DNA of 64,000 nt from contig OZ022259.1 in assembly GCA_963978905.1 (NCBI GenBank), positions 992,001 to 1,056,000 on the forward strand, written 5' to 3'. The stretch is from Trichostrongylus colubriformis. Taxonomy: Eukaryota; Nematoda; Chromadorea; Rhabditida; Trichostrongylidae. Position numbers and translations under genes: made by a program. The notes under the pieces are model-generated. The model searched no databases. It was given only the letters and a program-made list of their open reading frames with translations, and was not told the DNA's origin. Shown here in pieces: positions 42,505-56,200 of this stretch; positions within the stretch are counted from its first letter, which is position 1, and the number at the start of each line of letters is the position of its first letter.

Positions 42505-45500
42505 TCAAAAAATGACAAACGTCCTGGCCAGTTCCTCGAACATCAGCCTAATGCGATCCCTTCCAAAACGAGTGAAATAATTCCATTGATCGATATACAA
42601 GAGGTTATTTTTGGGATTGTAACCGCGGTAGCGTTGCTTACCGTCGATCAGCTTTGGCTTGATGTCCACAATTCGGCAGTTTAGGCACCTGAAAAGAAGC
42701 ATAGTTCTTCGCTGAATTCCCTTAGAAATGATCACATGGGTACCCGGGCCTGTCAGGCTATAGCCGGCCCGAAAAGGCTACCGCAGACCTTATCAAGCTG
42801 GTTATCGCCTCTAGGATTTAACTATACTTGTTGCTTTAATTAACACTATAAATTGACTGAGATTAATCAATTAATTATCACTTGAAATTTATTGAAACGC
42901 GTTCGCGACGCCGCAACGGCACCTCTTGCACTATACTCGTATCAGATGGATACGGTTGAACGCGCTACCGGGAGAGAAGGGATTGAACTATGAATCATGT
43001 CCTCACCGCAATCCCAACTGCTCAATTCGCTTTCTTGCAAAGACGTCGTCATCGCTGATCAATCGGTCCTGAAAATTGCTCAATTCTTGGAATTTTCTTA
43101 TTTTATTGCATGGGTCAAGTGACACACGGACTTGCAAACCAGCTGTTGGGATGACATGCTCGATCGTGTGGTCCGCACCGCCGCGTCACGCAGGGTGTCT
43201 TAGGCTGCGTTCATACTTTGCGGTGCCGGCGAGAAGGCGTGGCTGTGTGTCTCCGCGTGTCCACCTGTGCCAAGCTGTCTCGTTGCTTCATCGTCTTTGC
43301 ACCCCTCCCCGCGTCCCACTGTGTCTCGTTGCCTACGAACGCAGCCACGCCCTGCCTGCGCAAAGTATGAACGCGGCCTTATGCCTGCTTACCCTCGATA
43401 TTTTCGAAGGCGCGCTCTCTTTGTCGCCTAATCAATATGCTTTTGCACCGTGCTTACCTCCTTTCCCTTCTTCAGCCTCACAAGGGTTAAGCACTGATCG
43501 AGGAGATCGGAAAATTCCTTGATAAGATCCCCTTTGCGTCTCACCAATGAGAATCCCCCCTTAATCCACATATAAGATCCCCGCTCACATATCGATAATG
43601 TGTCTACTGGATTTTAAGTGTCAACGAAATGTTGAAACCGAAATAATAGGCATCAGTCTGGCCCCCTTTAGAAATTTGAAAAACTTTCTCATCGGAGGAG
43701 CGCGACATTGCGGTTGCGGGGCGCGCGTCAGGATTACCCAACTAGTTCACCGCGATACGCGAATCGTATGCCCGGCAAGTGCCACGCTGTGAATTGACCA
43801 CGCGGAAAGCAGCATCGACGGAACCAGCGCCAGATGTCTGCTGACTTACTGACAGTCCGCCTTCCCTTGATCCCCTGTTCGAGCCGTCCATCGCATAAAT
43901 TTACAGGAATGAATGGATGTAGATGGAGTCCAAGCAGCTGTAGTGCTCTATGAGGATCCACTGACGAGGAGTTCAAGAGATGGGATAGCGCCAGGGACAA
44001 AGAGGAGGATATTGACGCCGTCTTTAGTGTTATCTTGTCATTATCCCATTGAGAGTTATTGCTGCGTTGAACGTAAAGGATTCCTGCAGGGGGGAAGTTT
44101 AGCAGAATTTTCCTCAACAAAAACTCGACGGTTCTTCGACACCCAACTCTTGAGGAGCCGTTGAGGAAATTTCGGGCAGGCTGGTCGATTCTTGATAAGG
44201 TGTCGGTTGGTCAATTCTTAAAACGTCGCCCCCCCCCCCCTCCTTCAGCACCAGGGTCCCATTTGACACTTAAAGCCAGGCTCACCAAACTGACAGAATT
44301 ACTCCTGAATCACTAGAACAAAGACCTGAATAACTGCACCTTGAGTTTTCGTATAGGCGTCACTGTATATGTCAGATAATAGTTTGTCCGGTTCAAAGAA
44401 GGAAATGCTTGCAGGATGTATACCTCAAAATACGGATTTAACAGCGCGTTAGTACATCGCCGATAAGTGATCCAGGAGATAAAAATCGGGAACCTTTCGT
44501 GCGACTCGCTCCAGCTGTCTCAACCGATCCAGTTGCTCACGAAATATCGCATCCTCTTCGATAAGTCTCATTTCATCACGTGCTTCTTTCGCCGCAATGC
44601 TACTGAAGCAAAAAGATTGTCAGAGAATGAGAGAGATCGACGAAATCCCCTGGCTCATTAAGCTGTCGGCTTTCATCAGAAGTCATACTAGTGATATAGA
44701 ACATAACTATTTCAGCATAGATATCACATAATAACTTAGATAGTTGCGGTGATTCAGTTGACCATTAAATGAAAGGTGACATAGTAATAAAAAATGAAAA
44801 AATAGCCCAAAAACTAGAGCATTGCTATCCCTTTCCACCTGCTTCTGCAAGTGCAGTGCATCTATAATGTGTCAGTTGTCACTACGCGGATCTGTGATGT
44901 GTGGCGGTCAGATGCAGCATATAGCGCGCTTACCTGCAGGTGTGGTTCGCTCAGGCAGCCTATAATTTCCCTTATTGTGCTTAGAGCCAGCACGAGAATT
45001 TTGCACCGCAGACTTCCACTTACCATTCACATGAGCAGAGTTATAGCGATCCTACTTTCTTTTTCAAGACATCCAAGCACATCCCACTCACCTCTTTTGG
45101 ATGTTCAAGAACAAGCCTTTGATGCCACTGCACAGAAGCCGTCGAACCTACCTTTCAAGCACGAATATCACATCCGGCTCAAGCGCTTCTAGTAAATCTG
45201 TATAGTTTACATTGTCTTTACAGCTCGGTCTTTGATGCTGAACCAGCGTCTCGCATCCTGGAAATTATTTTAATCGCTTAATAACAGTAATGACTGAATA
45301 ACAAGCTATTGGCGATATTTCCACCAGTTAAAAGCTTTACGGAAGATAATTCAACTGATCGGTGTATATCGCGGAAGCACTAAACAGCCACGGAAAAAAA
45401 CGAGAAGGAACAGCTAAAAACCCCAGATATGCGAGCCTCACTACCACCTCAACTGCACTGCCGGAAGTGTTTTCCTGCGCATCCCACTACTGACGTATCG

Positions 45501-47149
45501 ATGGGAACTGTGACACGATATGATGTTGAGGGAGAGGCCATAAACAACACGCTCACTTGTGGAAGGAGCCAAGGCAGCGAGGGTTCGCAGGCAGGCTGGA
45601 GGTCAGAACATGCCTACCATGAATGGTCAGAACATGCCTACAAGTCACCTCTTTGGACTACTCGCCTTCAGTTGCTGTGATCATTTTCCCTTTACTCCTA
45701 GGATTAACCTGCACAATTATCGAGAAACGTTCTGAAGTTGAGGCCCTTTCCGTGCTCAGCAAGTCAGACGAGTACAGCGGATGCTTGCCGATTTAGAAAC
45801 GCCATATGTACTTCGTTTCCAGTGCAACTACGTCTCAAATATGACGCAGATTACGGTATCGCTTTAGGACCCGACTGCAATCGGCGATTTTGGCTCGCAC
45901 GCTTCGCGCCGCACGCCATACGAGAATATTCTGTCCTGAAGGCACACATCCACTGCAGCAGGCACAGTGGATAAGAAAGCACCATCATTTTGCAGATTCG
46001 CCATTAAACTAAACAGTCGGGTCAGGGGCCATGTTGCTACCACTACTAAAATCTTCATGACTGTGGGGTGCTTTTGTCTGAAGACCCTTTTAGAAGTGTC
46101 ATGGTTAAAGATGGCGTGCAGAAAAGAGAAGTCCAAAAAATTACAACTCACCGTCCAGTGAAAATATATTAAATTCTTTTACATGCTTTATAAAAGCATT
46201 ATAGACTGTAGGTCCAAGATTAAGGGCGTAACTGTCGCCCAAAACCAGGAATTTATGCAATCCCGGTCCATTCTGCAAAAAAAAAGCGTGTTCAGCGTCA
46301 CGGGCGAAAAATAATGACTTGGCTTGTCTCTCCCACTCGGTTCTCACATTGCTAATGTTATATTAGCGATAAATAGCTATTAATACATAGAAAAGTGCGT
46401 CCACTGCCGCGAAAATCCACGGCCAAAATTCGGGTGCTGTTCGTCGCGGCGCCGTCAGTGCGAGTCGTTTTGATTCTGCTCAAGACGCAATGGGCTAGTA
46501 CCGTAAGGGACCTTTTAAGATTGCAGGTTGAAAGTTTTGAGAGTTCGCCTATCTTTAGAGGTCCCTTACGGTACCAGCCCATTGCGCCTTGAGCGGAACT
46601 CCAAACGACTCGTACTGACGGCGCCGCGAGTGCGACGCCACGAAGCGAAAATTCGACCAATCGTTCCCTACCCCGTAAATTCCAGCAAATTCAGATTTTC
46701 GAAGAAGAGACTTATCAATATAATCGATATCACCTCCATTTCACAGAATCCAGACGGTGGCCGCGAATTGGGAGCGAATCGATTACTCAAACGATGGCAC
46801 ATGCTCGCGTTCAGGTTTCTATCTATATTGTTCTCTTTGAAGTTCAGATATCGCATGAGCGCTGAAAAATGGGCATCGAATCTTTTGGAACATTTCATCC
46901 TGAAAGTCATGGGATAAAAGGGTGGTGTGGAGAGGCAGCGTCACTCAGCCATTCCAAGGCGAACAAAAAGCATCTATCACAGGACTCACTCATGTTCCAC
47001 GCGGCATCAGAAATGTCGATTTTCGAGTAGTCTGGAGGCTCATCAACACGAAACTCGTCTTCGAAGTCGCTGTACTCCTCACTCCACCCACCATGCACCG
47101 ACAGCACAAACCACGATATCACTGTGGCACAGATCCGATAGTAACGCAT
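42505..47149 (-). CDS. secreted SGNH-domain protein B (OAC-related), 317 aa
   Basis: Paralogue of gene A with eight minus-strand exons: 47149-46990, 46861-46734, 46272-46152, 45257-45152, 44602-44494, 44423-44340, 43068-43007, 42688-42505. Exons 3, 4, 6, 7 and 8 have exactly the same lengths as in A (121, 106, 84, 62 and 184 bases). The product has a signal peptide (RYYRICATVISWFVLSVHGG), an acidic stretch EEYSDFEDEFRVDEPPDYSK, then MCHRLSNRFA, FLVLGDSYALNLGP (SGNH block I), LLEALEPDVIFVLER, VYILQAFP, CLNCRIVDIKP and LLYIDQWNYFTRFGRDRI. Tyr stands where the catalytic His of the final motif would be. The N-terminal acidic segment is not shared with A, which has a longer second exon instead. 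No acyltransferase domain is present. Confidence 0.85.
43201..43380. mobile_element. foldback element (family F9) in SGNH gene B
   Basis: TAGGCTGCGTTCATACTTTG at the left mirrors CAAAGTATGAACGCGGCCTTA at the right; the arms carry AAGGCGTGGCTG and CAGCCACGCCCTGCC. Length 180 bp, in intron 6. Confidence 0.75.
46425..46665. mobile_element. foldback element, family F4, in SGNH gene B
   Basis: GGCGCCGTCAGTGCGAGTCG at the left and CGACTCGTACTGACGGCGCC at the right are inverted copies. GGGCTAGTACCGTAAGGGACC faces GGTCCCTTACGGTACCAGCCC around a 50-bp centre. It lies in intron 2 of gene B. Confidence 0.8.
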
Positions 47150-47160
47150 CTGAAGAAGTT
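47150..47160 (-). promoter_or_regulatory. probable spliced-leader acceptor, SGNH gene B
   Basis: AACTTCTTCAG on the minus strand abuts the ATG at 47149, as in gene A. Confidence 0.5.
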
Positions 47161-47429
47161 TGCCTAGTAACTTTTATATCTTTTCACAGAGAACTCTAGA
47201 TGGCATACTGCATTGAATAGATCGCCAAAGACAGAGCTTCCCATCACGCCGCTCGATTTTACACACTTCTAGCTGTGATCAGTGAGTTGTTCGCATTATT
47301 TTTCCAGTATTTTTTCTCCCACTCATTTTCGCTAAACAGCAAATCAACTGCTCCATGGCTCAAGGTTTCTTGGACCGTAATTATAAATTGCAGTTATTTG
47401 AACAGGTTCAGAATAAAAATGTGTGGGTG

Positions 47430-47720
47430 TGTGTACCTACGACAAGAAATCGCTTGGCGGCGTCGCACTCGCGGCTCCATCAAAACGACCTGCCGAATCG
47501 ATTGCCCTTGGGAGCCCGGCAGAGCGGGGCTGCGTCACCTCTGCCTTCCACCCATGCCACACTGCCTCCTCCACCCATGCAACACTGCCTCGCTTGCCCA
47601 AAATTTGTGCACTGGAACCCCCTTGTGTACTGCCTTGAACAGCTGCCGCTTTCTCGAAGTTTCCCGCCTCTTCCGACGTCTCAAAGTCTGCCCCTTATCT
47701 ACAACCGTGACTCCAATCAT
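47430..47720. repeat. degenerate foldback copy (family F5)
   Basis: It shares GGCGTCGCACTCGCGGC, CCGAATCGATTGCCCTTGGG and CCACCCATGCCACACTGCC with 40.2 kb. CACCCATGC-ACACTGCCTC is duplicated inside. The second arm is largely lost. Confidence 0.65.
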
Positions 47721-50263
47721 TCTTGTTTATACACGGTGGCTAAGAAAAGACAAGCAGGTGCCCAGCATGACCGCCGATGGAGATGGTCACTTGTCAGCGA
47801 ACACTTCATCGCCACGATACTCTGGCAAGCGAATCAATTTGCATGTCACCTGGTATGTATGAACACCCTCTCAGCGGGTGAGTTATTGAGGTGTAGACGC
47901 CACTGATGGTACTCTCCATGTTAGTAGCCAGCGTTGGATCTCCAGGGTGTGGCTGCCATCCACATTTATCTGTGGAACCAGAACCAACCGAAAAGTAGCT
48001 AGCACCCAAGTCACTGCATGGGTAAAATCCCGAGTAACTCCTCCCACGGATGGAACCCTTGTACACTGCCAGGTGTAGATAGTTTTCTCCAAAAATTAGC
48101 GCCCCAGGCAAGGGGCAGCAATGACATGGCGGAATGAAGGCAGAGGGAGCACTAGGTGTACCTCATTTTCAGCACTGGCACGATGCTAACACCATTTAAT
48201 GGAATCGTCCACGGAAAATGAGTTTTTGTGTTACCCATACGTTTATGTTGTATTTGCCTAATGTGGGCCTCATGCAAAATTTCACGCGAAAAAATGTGAA
48301 TCTGGCTGAGATACAGCACCACAAAGTGCGGTCCCAGTGGGCGGGGCCTAAGAGAAAAGCCTCGTTCCGTCGTCCGCCGTGGTCGGAGACGCATTGTGGG
48401 AGCAGAAAGTTTCGTAAACAGTCCCACTCTCCGTTCCCAACGGCGGCGGACCACGGGTCGAGCCTTTTACTCTTAGGCCCCGCCCACTGGGACCGCACTT
48501 TGTGGTGCTGTATCTCAGCCAGATTCACATTTTTTCGCGTGAAATTTTGCATGAGGCCCACATTAGGCAAATACAACATAAACGTATGGGTAACACAAAA
48601 ACGCATTTTCCGTGGACGATTCCTTTAAGGATGGGGTATTGGGCGATCACCTTACAAGCACTCTGCTACTACATCGGTATACAGTAGGATAGTGATATGA
48701 CAAATTGATGATAAGTAGGCCAGCGCAGCTTAGTGAAGCCCGAAAACGAGTAAAGGAAGGGAAATGAGAGAGAAAAGCCATTGCCAAAACCTTCGGAGTG
48801 CGCCATGCAGCCTTCTTTCAATAATGGTGCGTCTCAAAATTCCTGGAGTCGGACGGAACTGACACGAGGAATAATGCGAGTCAACGAAGAGCGTTTTATG
48901 GATTTTGAGAGCCACAAATAAAATTTTAGTCAGTCCTAAACTGATTATACAACGCACCCTTGAGCTACTGCGGAGCCGGAAGAACGCGAATGAATGAAGG
49001 GAAAGCCACGACTTCACAGCTCGTTGACCTTTATGTATTGGTTTGACTTGGATGCTGGAAAATCGAATTGGATCGAGCAGCGATCGAATCCCCAATTTGC
49101 GCGGGAAATCTTGCCCCGAGCACACTGAAAGGGTGTTTTTGTGGGTGAATATCAAAGCGGGTCACCGGCAATTCGTCATTTCGAACTGGACATCCTATGA
49201 GGTCAACCGGTGTGCGGTCAGGGATGATGTCAAAAAGTAGTGGGAAATTCGACGAACAAGTCCACTATGCAGTTTCCCAGAGGTCTGATGAACCCGGTTG
49301 GAAATGCGCTAAATGTGAACATGGGGTAGTGATGCAGCTGTGTCGGTAGTCCCTTCCTTCGACGCCCTATGAACTCACAATGGATTTCCGAGGTTTTTCC
49401 AAGGAAAAACCTGGTGTTGAAGCTAATGCACTTCAAAAGACCTAGGGGTTTGAACACTAATAATTGAATCATGGCACCTAGTGAAGAAAAACCTCATTTA
49501 TAAACTTCATATCAACTTAGATAACCGCAGCTTGCAGGTTGGTGGAAGAAATGGGGCCTGTCTCTTATGTCGTTTTCAATTTCTTGAATACTTGCCTAGT
49601 GGCTGTGTAATTTTGCACCATCGCAAAAGCGGGATTTTTCTTGGAAAAAAATGAAGATAAATTTGTCTTGCAATTTTAAGCTGAGGTTTGATGTGGGTGT
49701 GCGAATGCGCGCTCACGTTTTCTTAACTCTATACTTTGAGAAATTTCCGGAAGCATTTTGCTATGAGATTTGTGAGAATTTATAGGTGGCTGTATCACTA
49801 TACATTGCAGTGTACGGTTTGCTATAAAGGGTTATGGCATTGAAGGAGAAATTTCCATTTCAAAAAAGGCGACTTCACTTATGGAATGAATCAGTACTGA
49901 CACAGAAGGTTGATCCGCAAAGGCAGTGACATACTGAAGGTATCGCTTGAGCTCCCAAGCCATCATTTGGAGACCCTGGCCATTCAGTCACATCTACGTT
50001 AGCAACGCAAAACGAACCGAACGGCTCACCCACAGCTGATTGCGTTCACCTTTCACATGACGAGTCTACGGACTCATCACACGAATGATTTCACATTAAT
50101 AATAATGATCTGACACATCGCTCATCGTGGACTGTCAGAATAGCCGACGGCGGGTGTGTCACAGCCCAGATGGCTTATGTCACGTTGCTCGGAAGGCACG
50201 ACTGGCGTCGACAGTGTTTATGTGAAACCGACACCTTTGGCTCCTCGACGAGGACATTTGCCC
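47721..50263. other. spacer between SGNH gene B and the BPI-family gene
   Basis: Apart from the foldback at 48.2-48.6 kb I find no supported gene. Open frames at 48730-49155 (minus, 141 codons) and 49043-49240 (plus) overlap on opposite strands, have no domain signature and no convincing splice context. The promoter of the BPI-family gene should lie in the last few hundred bases. Confidence 0.4.
48199..48630. mobile_element. foldback element, 430 bp, with 160-bp arms
   Basis: AATGGAATCGTCCACGGAAAATG at the left is mirrored by CATTTTCCGTGGACGATTCC at the right, and the match continues for about 160 bp through GTATTTGCCTAATGTGGGCC and GCACCACAAAGTGCGG. The centre (about 48360-48470) carries a smaller near-palindrome around GTCCGCCGTGG. 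Near-identical arms mean recent activity. A diverged half copy is at 56.02-56.2 kb. Confidence 0.85.
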
Positions 50264-53200
50264 ATGATCGCGTCTGATCGCTGGCTGCTGTTTGTGGAAT
50301 TTCTGGCCATCGCCAGCTCATTAACAGTGGCTGATTCCCCTCAAAACAATGCTGATCTGAAAGCACGTCTGGATCTGTCGGCATTCAAGTTCTTCTCGAA
50401 AACCGCTCATCATGTGGTAAGCCTCTGTGCTTCAGAATGTCGTTGTCAGATTAAAACGAAGCTCAGACTGACGTGAATGAAAGTCTCGACCGCTTGACAC
50501 CGGGAAGGGCAATTTCGGCTTACGAGATGCGTTTGCGGAGGTCTCGACTTCGTTAGTATACCGTATTTGCACACACAGCGGTTGCCACTACGTCGAGTGT
50601 AAACTGATTGGATTTTTCGTCAAAACACCCTTTTCTTCACTTTTTCGCTTATTATTCCTTTCACGGTTTCTGAATGTTGTTGTTTCACTTGTTTAACATT
50701 ACAAATGAAATCAAATTCGCCCTACGTGACAACAAATGACAGTGGCGTCGGACCGCCACTCAGCCACTGAAGAGTGAAGTTCGAGGTGAAGCGCGCTAGA
50801 AGCACAATAGCACCCCGAAGACGCGTTTTCGCTACACATTATCTCTTATGAGCTCGAATATTTGATAAAAGAGGACAATGTACTCGACTACGCTTTCCTT
50901 TCTTGCCCCTTCCCCCCCCTCCCTCGGTGCTTTTAAAAGTGTAGGTTTCATCTTCATTTTGCGAAACCAAGATAGAGGACTTCGGGAGTTGTAATGTGCC
51001 GGTCACAGCGGAGAGCTTGTCCCGAAAATCAAAAAAAACGGTGCGGTTGATAAAAACCGGTATACTTAGTCATTGTGCTCATTCCCTTCCCTTTCAACCG
51101 CTTCCATGACGCTCCCTGATCCCTTCCCTTAGTTTCTCTGAGTGAGCATCAGGACATTCCAACTGGGTCAGATTACGCGAAGAGGCACAGTTCGCGCCCC
51201 TAGCACGTGATCCATTCACAACGGCATCTCCAAGGCTTATGGCGCGCGCAGCGACGAAATCTGCATGGCGCGGTACCCAAAGAGTGTCTTAACGCCCATG
51301 CACCCACCTAGCCAGTAGTAGAGGTAGCTGGGGTCAAATATGAAATGAAAAGATTCCTGATTATGAACGTTGATATGCTTAGTAGTAGGAAAGCGAGAAA
51401 AAAAATGGAATAGAACGGTCAGAAACACGACAGACATCCCCCCTCACTTTGATTCCGAAAAAGGGCTGGCCACGTTGAGGAAAGTTGAGGAAAGGGGCGG
51501 GTCTTGTAAAAACAGGTGGGAACTGTTGAAAGAGACGGCACTTACAAAGCCCCGGGCACTCATTTACATCGGAATTTTTCTAAACCCGTATCGTGGTTTT
51601 CATTCGGATGACCATTTTTGGAATTTTCAAAACTAACATTACTCACTGTCCTCAAGATACGCCACAAGATCGATGCATAGCTCACGTTTAAGGGCTCTGA
51701 AGTAGTTGTTATTGAATGCACTTCTATAATTTTCACTACTTTCTATTGTGTATGCTACATGCTTCTACCAGGTGGACCTTGAAATACCGAAAATCGCCCT
51801 TCCGGACATCACGCTCGATATTACCGCTGGACCAGGACATGGCGTGGTGGCCGCGCATAACCTGAACATTACCAAGTTCAAGTCACCAAAGTGAGTGGAA
51901 TTTATTTTGTCTGCCGCACCTCAGGTGAGTCGTAAACGAGAGCGATTAATTATTGCAGTATTGATTCAAAAAGTCGTTTCAGCGCAGAACCGTTCATGTA
52001 CTATATAGGTCTCCCAAAAAAATGAGTGGACCTGCGAAAATTTCGAAAAAGAATATTTACTTATAATTACGTCCCTGCGCATTGCTTAGATGTTTCAAAA
52101 TCGTTCAAAAATTAGACCGCCTGCCCTGAAGCGTGTGAAGGTCGCATCAGTCTGCAAGCAGTGATTTTGCAGTCCGGAGAAAAGTTGCTATCGTAACTCT
52201 TTTCAACATTTTCACGCGCTCTCTGTGCAATGGGTGTGTGCCACTGGCACAAAAAATTCGCGTCGCTCACACGGCGTGTGACGCGATGGGTTCTACGGCG
52301 CAGACCACATGCATTAAAATGTAGAAATGTTTTGCAACAGTTTCTGACAAAATTCCCCTCAAATCTATTTACATACCACACATAGGCCTTAATTTTTAGA
52401 AAAAAACCACTTTGATTAATGTATTTTGTTATATTGCTCTATCGAGATATATTCAACATCTGAGAACCAAAAAAAATAGAAAGAAAGGGGCTATGTCGAG
52501 AAAAATAGGATAAAATATACATCCGCAGTCAGCTAATCACAGTTATTCATTGCATCGTTCGGGTTGAAGCCCAGGTAACACTCGTGGTAGGGGATTCCCC
52601 TCTCAGGTGAACGCCATTTCCAACGCAGATGTAAAGATTGGAATAGCCCAGACTCAAATTGTACTGGGCGCCCTCTCCATGGGTCCCACTCACAGACGTT
52701 TCTGGAAGTGTTACGATATCAACTTTCAGATGATGGCGAGGAAAAAGTCGCAAAAATTATCCTACAATCCTACAACCTTACATGATAGTTGGGTCCTAAA
52801 GCGATATCCTGTCCGACACATTGTTTTGTGAGGACCCACTGTATACGGCGTCCTCATCTCGCACGCGCACGCGCCCTCGCGAATCTCCTGCACAGACCCT
52901 GCGCAGCACACCCTCTACTGCACAGGAGTGGGCGCTGGTAATGGCGTGACTGTGCACCAAAGCACAGCTGAGTTTCACGGGTCTGCAAAATGTTCGTTGG
53001 TCAAATAAACATCCTTTGCACTGCCGACTTTCCACCAAACCACTGAGTGATCTGGATTCATTCAGCTTCAATTTCCTACTAAGCGAAAAAGGACTGTCAT
53101 GGTCGTCAAGTGGTGGAGCTGTGAAAATCGGCGGTTTGTGGGAGGCCGAGTATACAATAGGTGTGCCGGTAGGTTTTCGGTTATTGCTCTTTGCTTGCTC

Positions 53201-56200
53201 TTTTGATAGCTAATCGACACAAAAATGGTAATCACTCCTCGCAAATTCCAGTAGAAGTTTCGATACGAGAGCTATCTTTTTACTGAAGCTGTTTGGATAA
53301 TCGTGGTAACAATATGATCAGTTAGGCTGTAAGAGTTAAAAAACGCACAAAAATTCATTTTCGCGTTTTTATATTTTTTTTGTTATAAATCGGTGAACTA
53401 TTATAATATTTTGAATCGAAGCTGTATATATGCATTTTCGGAATCACCTCGTTGAACTTCACAAACGCTACATTTTTTGATTCTTTTCAACTTGGTAGTA
53501 AGCTACTTTTTTCACATTTTGAAAAGTTTAGGGGAAAATTTGTTTGAAATCTGCTGAGCTGGCAAAGAAATGTTTTCTCTTTCCTAATTGTGAAGAAAAG
53601 TCGAAATCATAATCATTTCAGAAAAGCCCCTCTTTTTTGGTGTGGCCCTAAATAGCACCTCTTAGGCGGCAGCACCCCTTCGATATTAGGGAGGACCCTT
53701 GCAGTTTCCACCCACAGTGGTAGAGGTCAACTGACCGGTTTAGTTACCCTCGACGTTCCCGCGTTCGTGACATCCACCATCGGCATGGAAAAGCAGTCAC
53801 GACCGAGGGTGCCCCAGCTTTTTCCACGACCGTGCACGAGAATCGCACGCGGCCGGCAAGAGCGTGGGGAGCTGATTGACAGCAAAGAAAATTCCAAGGG
53901 GAAAAATAACAAATTCATTATTGGAGAGTTCAGATCATCCGATGGTATATCGCCTGGGGAATCGAGTGGTGCACTTTTCATTCGAGAATCTGCAATTAAT
54001 CGAGGATGCGGGGAATCCACGGAGCTGCTGTTTATGGTCACACGAAGGAAAAGAGAATTTTTTTTCCAGTTATGAGATCTCCACACATCCGTGAATCAAC
54101 TACGACTATTAAGAAACTTCATTTGCCTGTTGAGATTTTAAAAAATTCCGGTTAGATTTTGAGAATGTGAAGTAATGTCTTACTATCTAATAGAATAAAA
54201 CCTAAATATGTAGCGACAGCTTGTACCGCAAGCTGCTTTCGAGAATACATATATTATTTTTGAAAATCAATAACTAATCGATTCATTGCGAAAACCATAA
54301 AAGACGCAGGGGTGCGTTTTCGCGCGATTTTTGACTTTCTTACACTAACTGTGGTCATCAACCAGCACTACTCGAGCGTTCAAAGAACGTCAACCATGCC
54401 ACGAAGGTTGTAGAAGTAGAATCAAGCCAGCAATCATAAAGGTCTACGCAAACCACCTGTTCTTTCAAAAAGTTTCTTTCGCAGTTACGCGAATCCGGTT
54501 GGATCGAAGTGCTGGCGGCGGATATTCAAGTGAACGTATCGGCACGAGTGTTGGACATCCAGGCACACCCTCAGGTGATAGTCGGCGACTGCACAGTGGA
54601 CATTGTGCATTTTGACTTGAGGTACGCATTAAAACTATTCGAAAAAGGGGGAAGGAAATGTAGAGGCGGATGGCGCGCATTCCTACACCCATGGTGCAGG
54701 GATCTAATCCCACAACTCAGCCTTCCATACCTCAGGTGAGTTGGTACCTGACTCGACTGATAGGGTAAAACCGTTGACTTGTACATCGTCTGGTACACGT
54801 AGGATTACATAGGCCAAATCGCATTCACCACCACCACGATTCTGAGTGGAACTAGGATGCGCTGCAACAAATCCCTACTATATATAAAACCCTTTGTCTG
54901 TCCGTCCCTTTGTCCGTCCCTCCGTCTGTCACGAAATTAGGTGTTATATGATAAACGACCCGTGGAGATGGGGACAAGTGTTGGATAGGTGGGGCTTGGG
55001 ACAAGAAGTAAAGACACACATGGACCAAGTCAAGCTCCGCCCACGATGGGCGGGGCGTACACTGGGATGTCCTGTTGTCAGCCTGAAATCGTTGATTGGG
55101 TTCGAATGTGCCCCAAACGTAGGGAGAAGATGGTTCAGGTCAGCGATGAGTTTCTTCATGTCAAGAAAGAATTCTGGGCATAGTGGGCGGAGCATTTTTG
55201 GTGGTGGGCGGAGCTTGGACATTTTATGGTACAGGGCCTGTGGAGATGGGGACAAGTGTGGTATGGGTAGGGCATGGAGCAAGATGCAAAGCCCACACAT
55301 GGTTTATCTCACGCTCCGCCCACGGTGGGCGGGCGGGCGTTGGAATACTCTGTCCTGAGGAAAAAGAGCAATTTTGATCGGCCTACTGATGCACATAGTA
55401 TTTCGTGCACAGAATAGTGCGCCAGCCAATTGGTGAATGATGAACCCTAAAAACTACATCCTTTATCCATCATTTCTGAGAATGCTAGCACAACTGGGTC
55501 CTGCGTGGTGTAAGCTAGAAAGAGAACTTTTTTCAGAATTGGCGGAGGCGTTTTACCGTGGCTGGTAAACCTATTCCGAACAGAAATTTCATACGCTTTG
55601 AAGAAGACCATTCATAACCAGGTAACAATACCGTACTTTTGGCAATGTTATTCATTATGCTAACAGAAATTCGGCAAATAGAAACTTGGATCTTCCTCGA
55701 TTGGTTGTGAATTATTTTCAGGCATGTGAAACTGCTCGCTCAATTCTGCTTGTGGATTTCAATGAGTTCTTGTTTTCATTGCCACTACATATACCGATAG
55801 GACAGGATTTCTACCTTGACTATGCCCTGCAGCGAAATGTAACGTATAACAGGTCGGTTTAGGTGGTTGTGGCAGTCGAATTGAAGTTAAAGCCGAAGTA
55901 AATCATTTTTCGCGTATAGCCGTGACCTAAAAATTAGAGGGAAGTGCGCGCGGTTGTAAAGCGGTATCAGATTGAATTTTAAAATATTTCTGTCATTCAA
56001 AGCCAAGTTCTTCTGTTACTCATGTACTTTCTATGTTGTATTTGCTTACTGCGGACCACATGCAATGTTTCACGCAACAAGAGTCCGGCTGAGATACAGT
56101 TCCTGAAAGTGGCGTCCGACTAGGTGGGACTGTCCGTGGAGGCGGGACTATGAGGATTCTGGGAGCAAAGCGGCGGCAGTCACGTGGTTGGAGACGCACA

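Noticed and set aside
48196..48628. Two similar 136-codon open frames on opposite strands
   Set aside because: They are mirror images created by the inverted arms of the foldback element.
48730..49155. 141-codon minus-strand open frame
   Set aside because: It overlaps an opposite-strand frame, has no domain and no splice signals, and looks like chance in repeat-derived sequence.
53720..53870. A possible extra BPI exon (strings TLDVPAFVTSTIG, SRPRV)
   Set aside because: It resembles the family only loosely. Exons at 53168 and 54485 already join in phase and give the expected order, and no matching splice phases were found.
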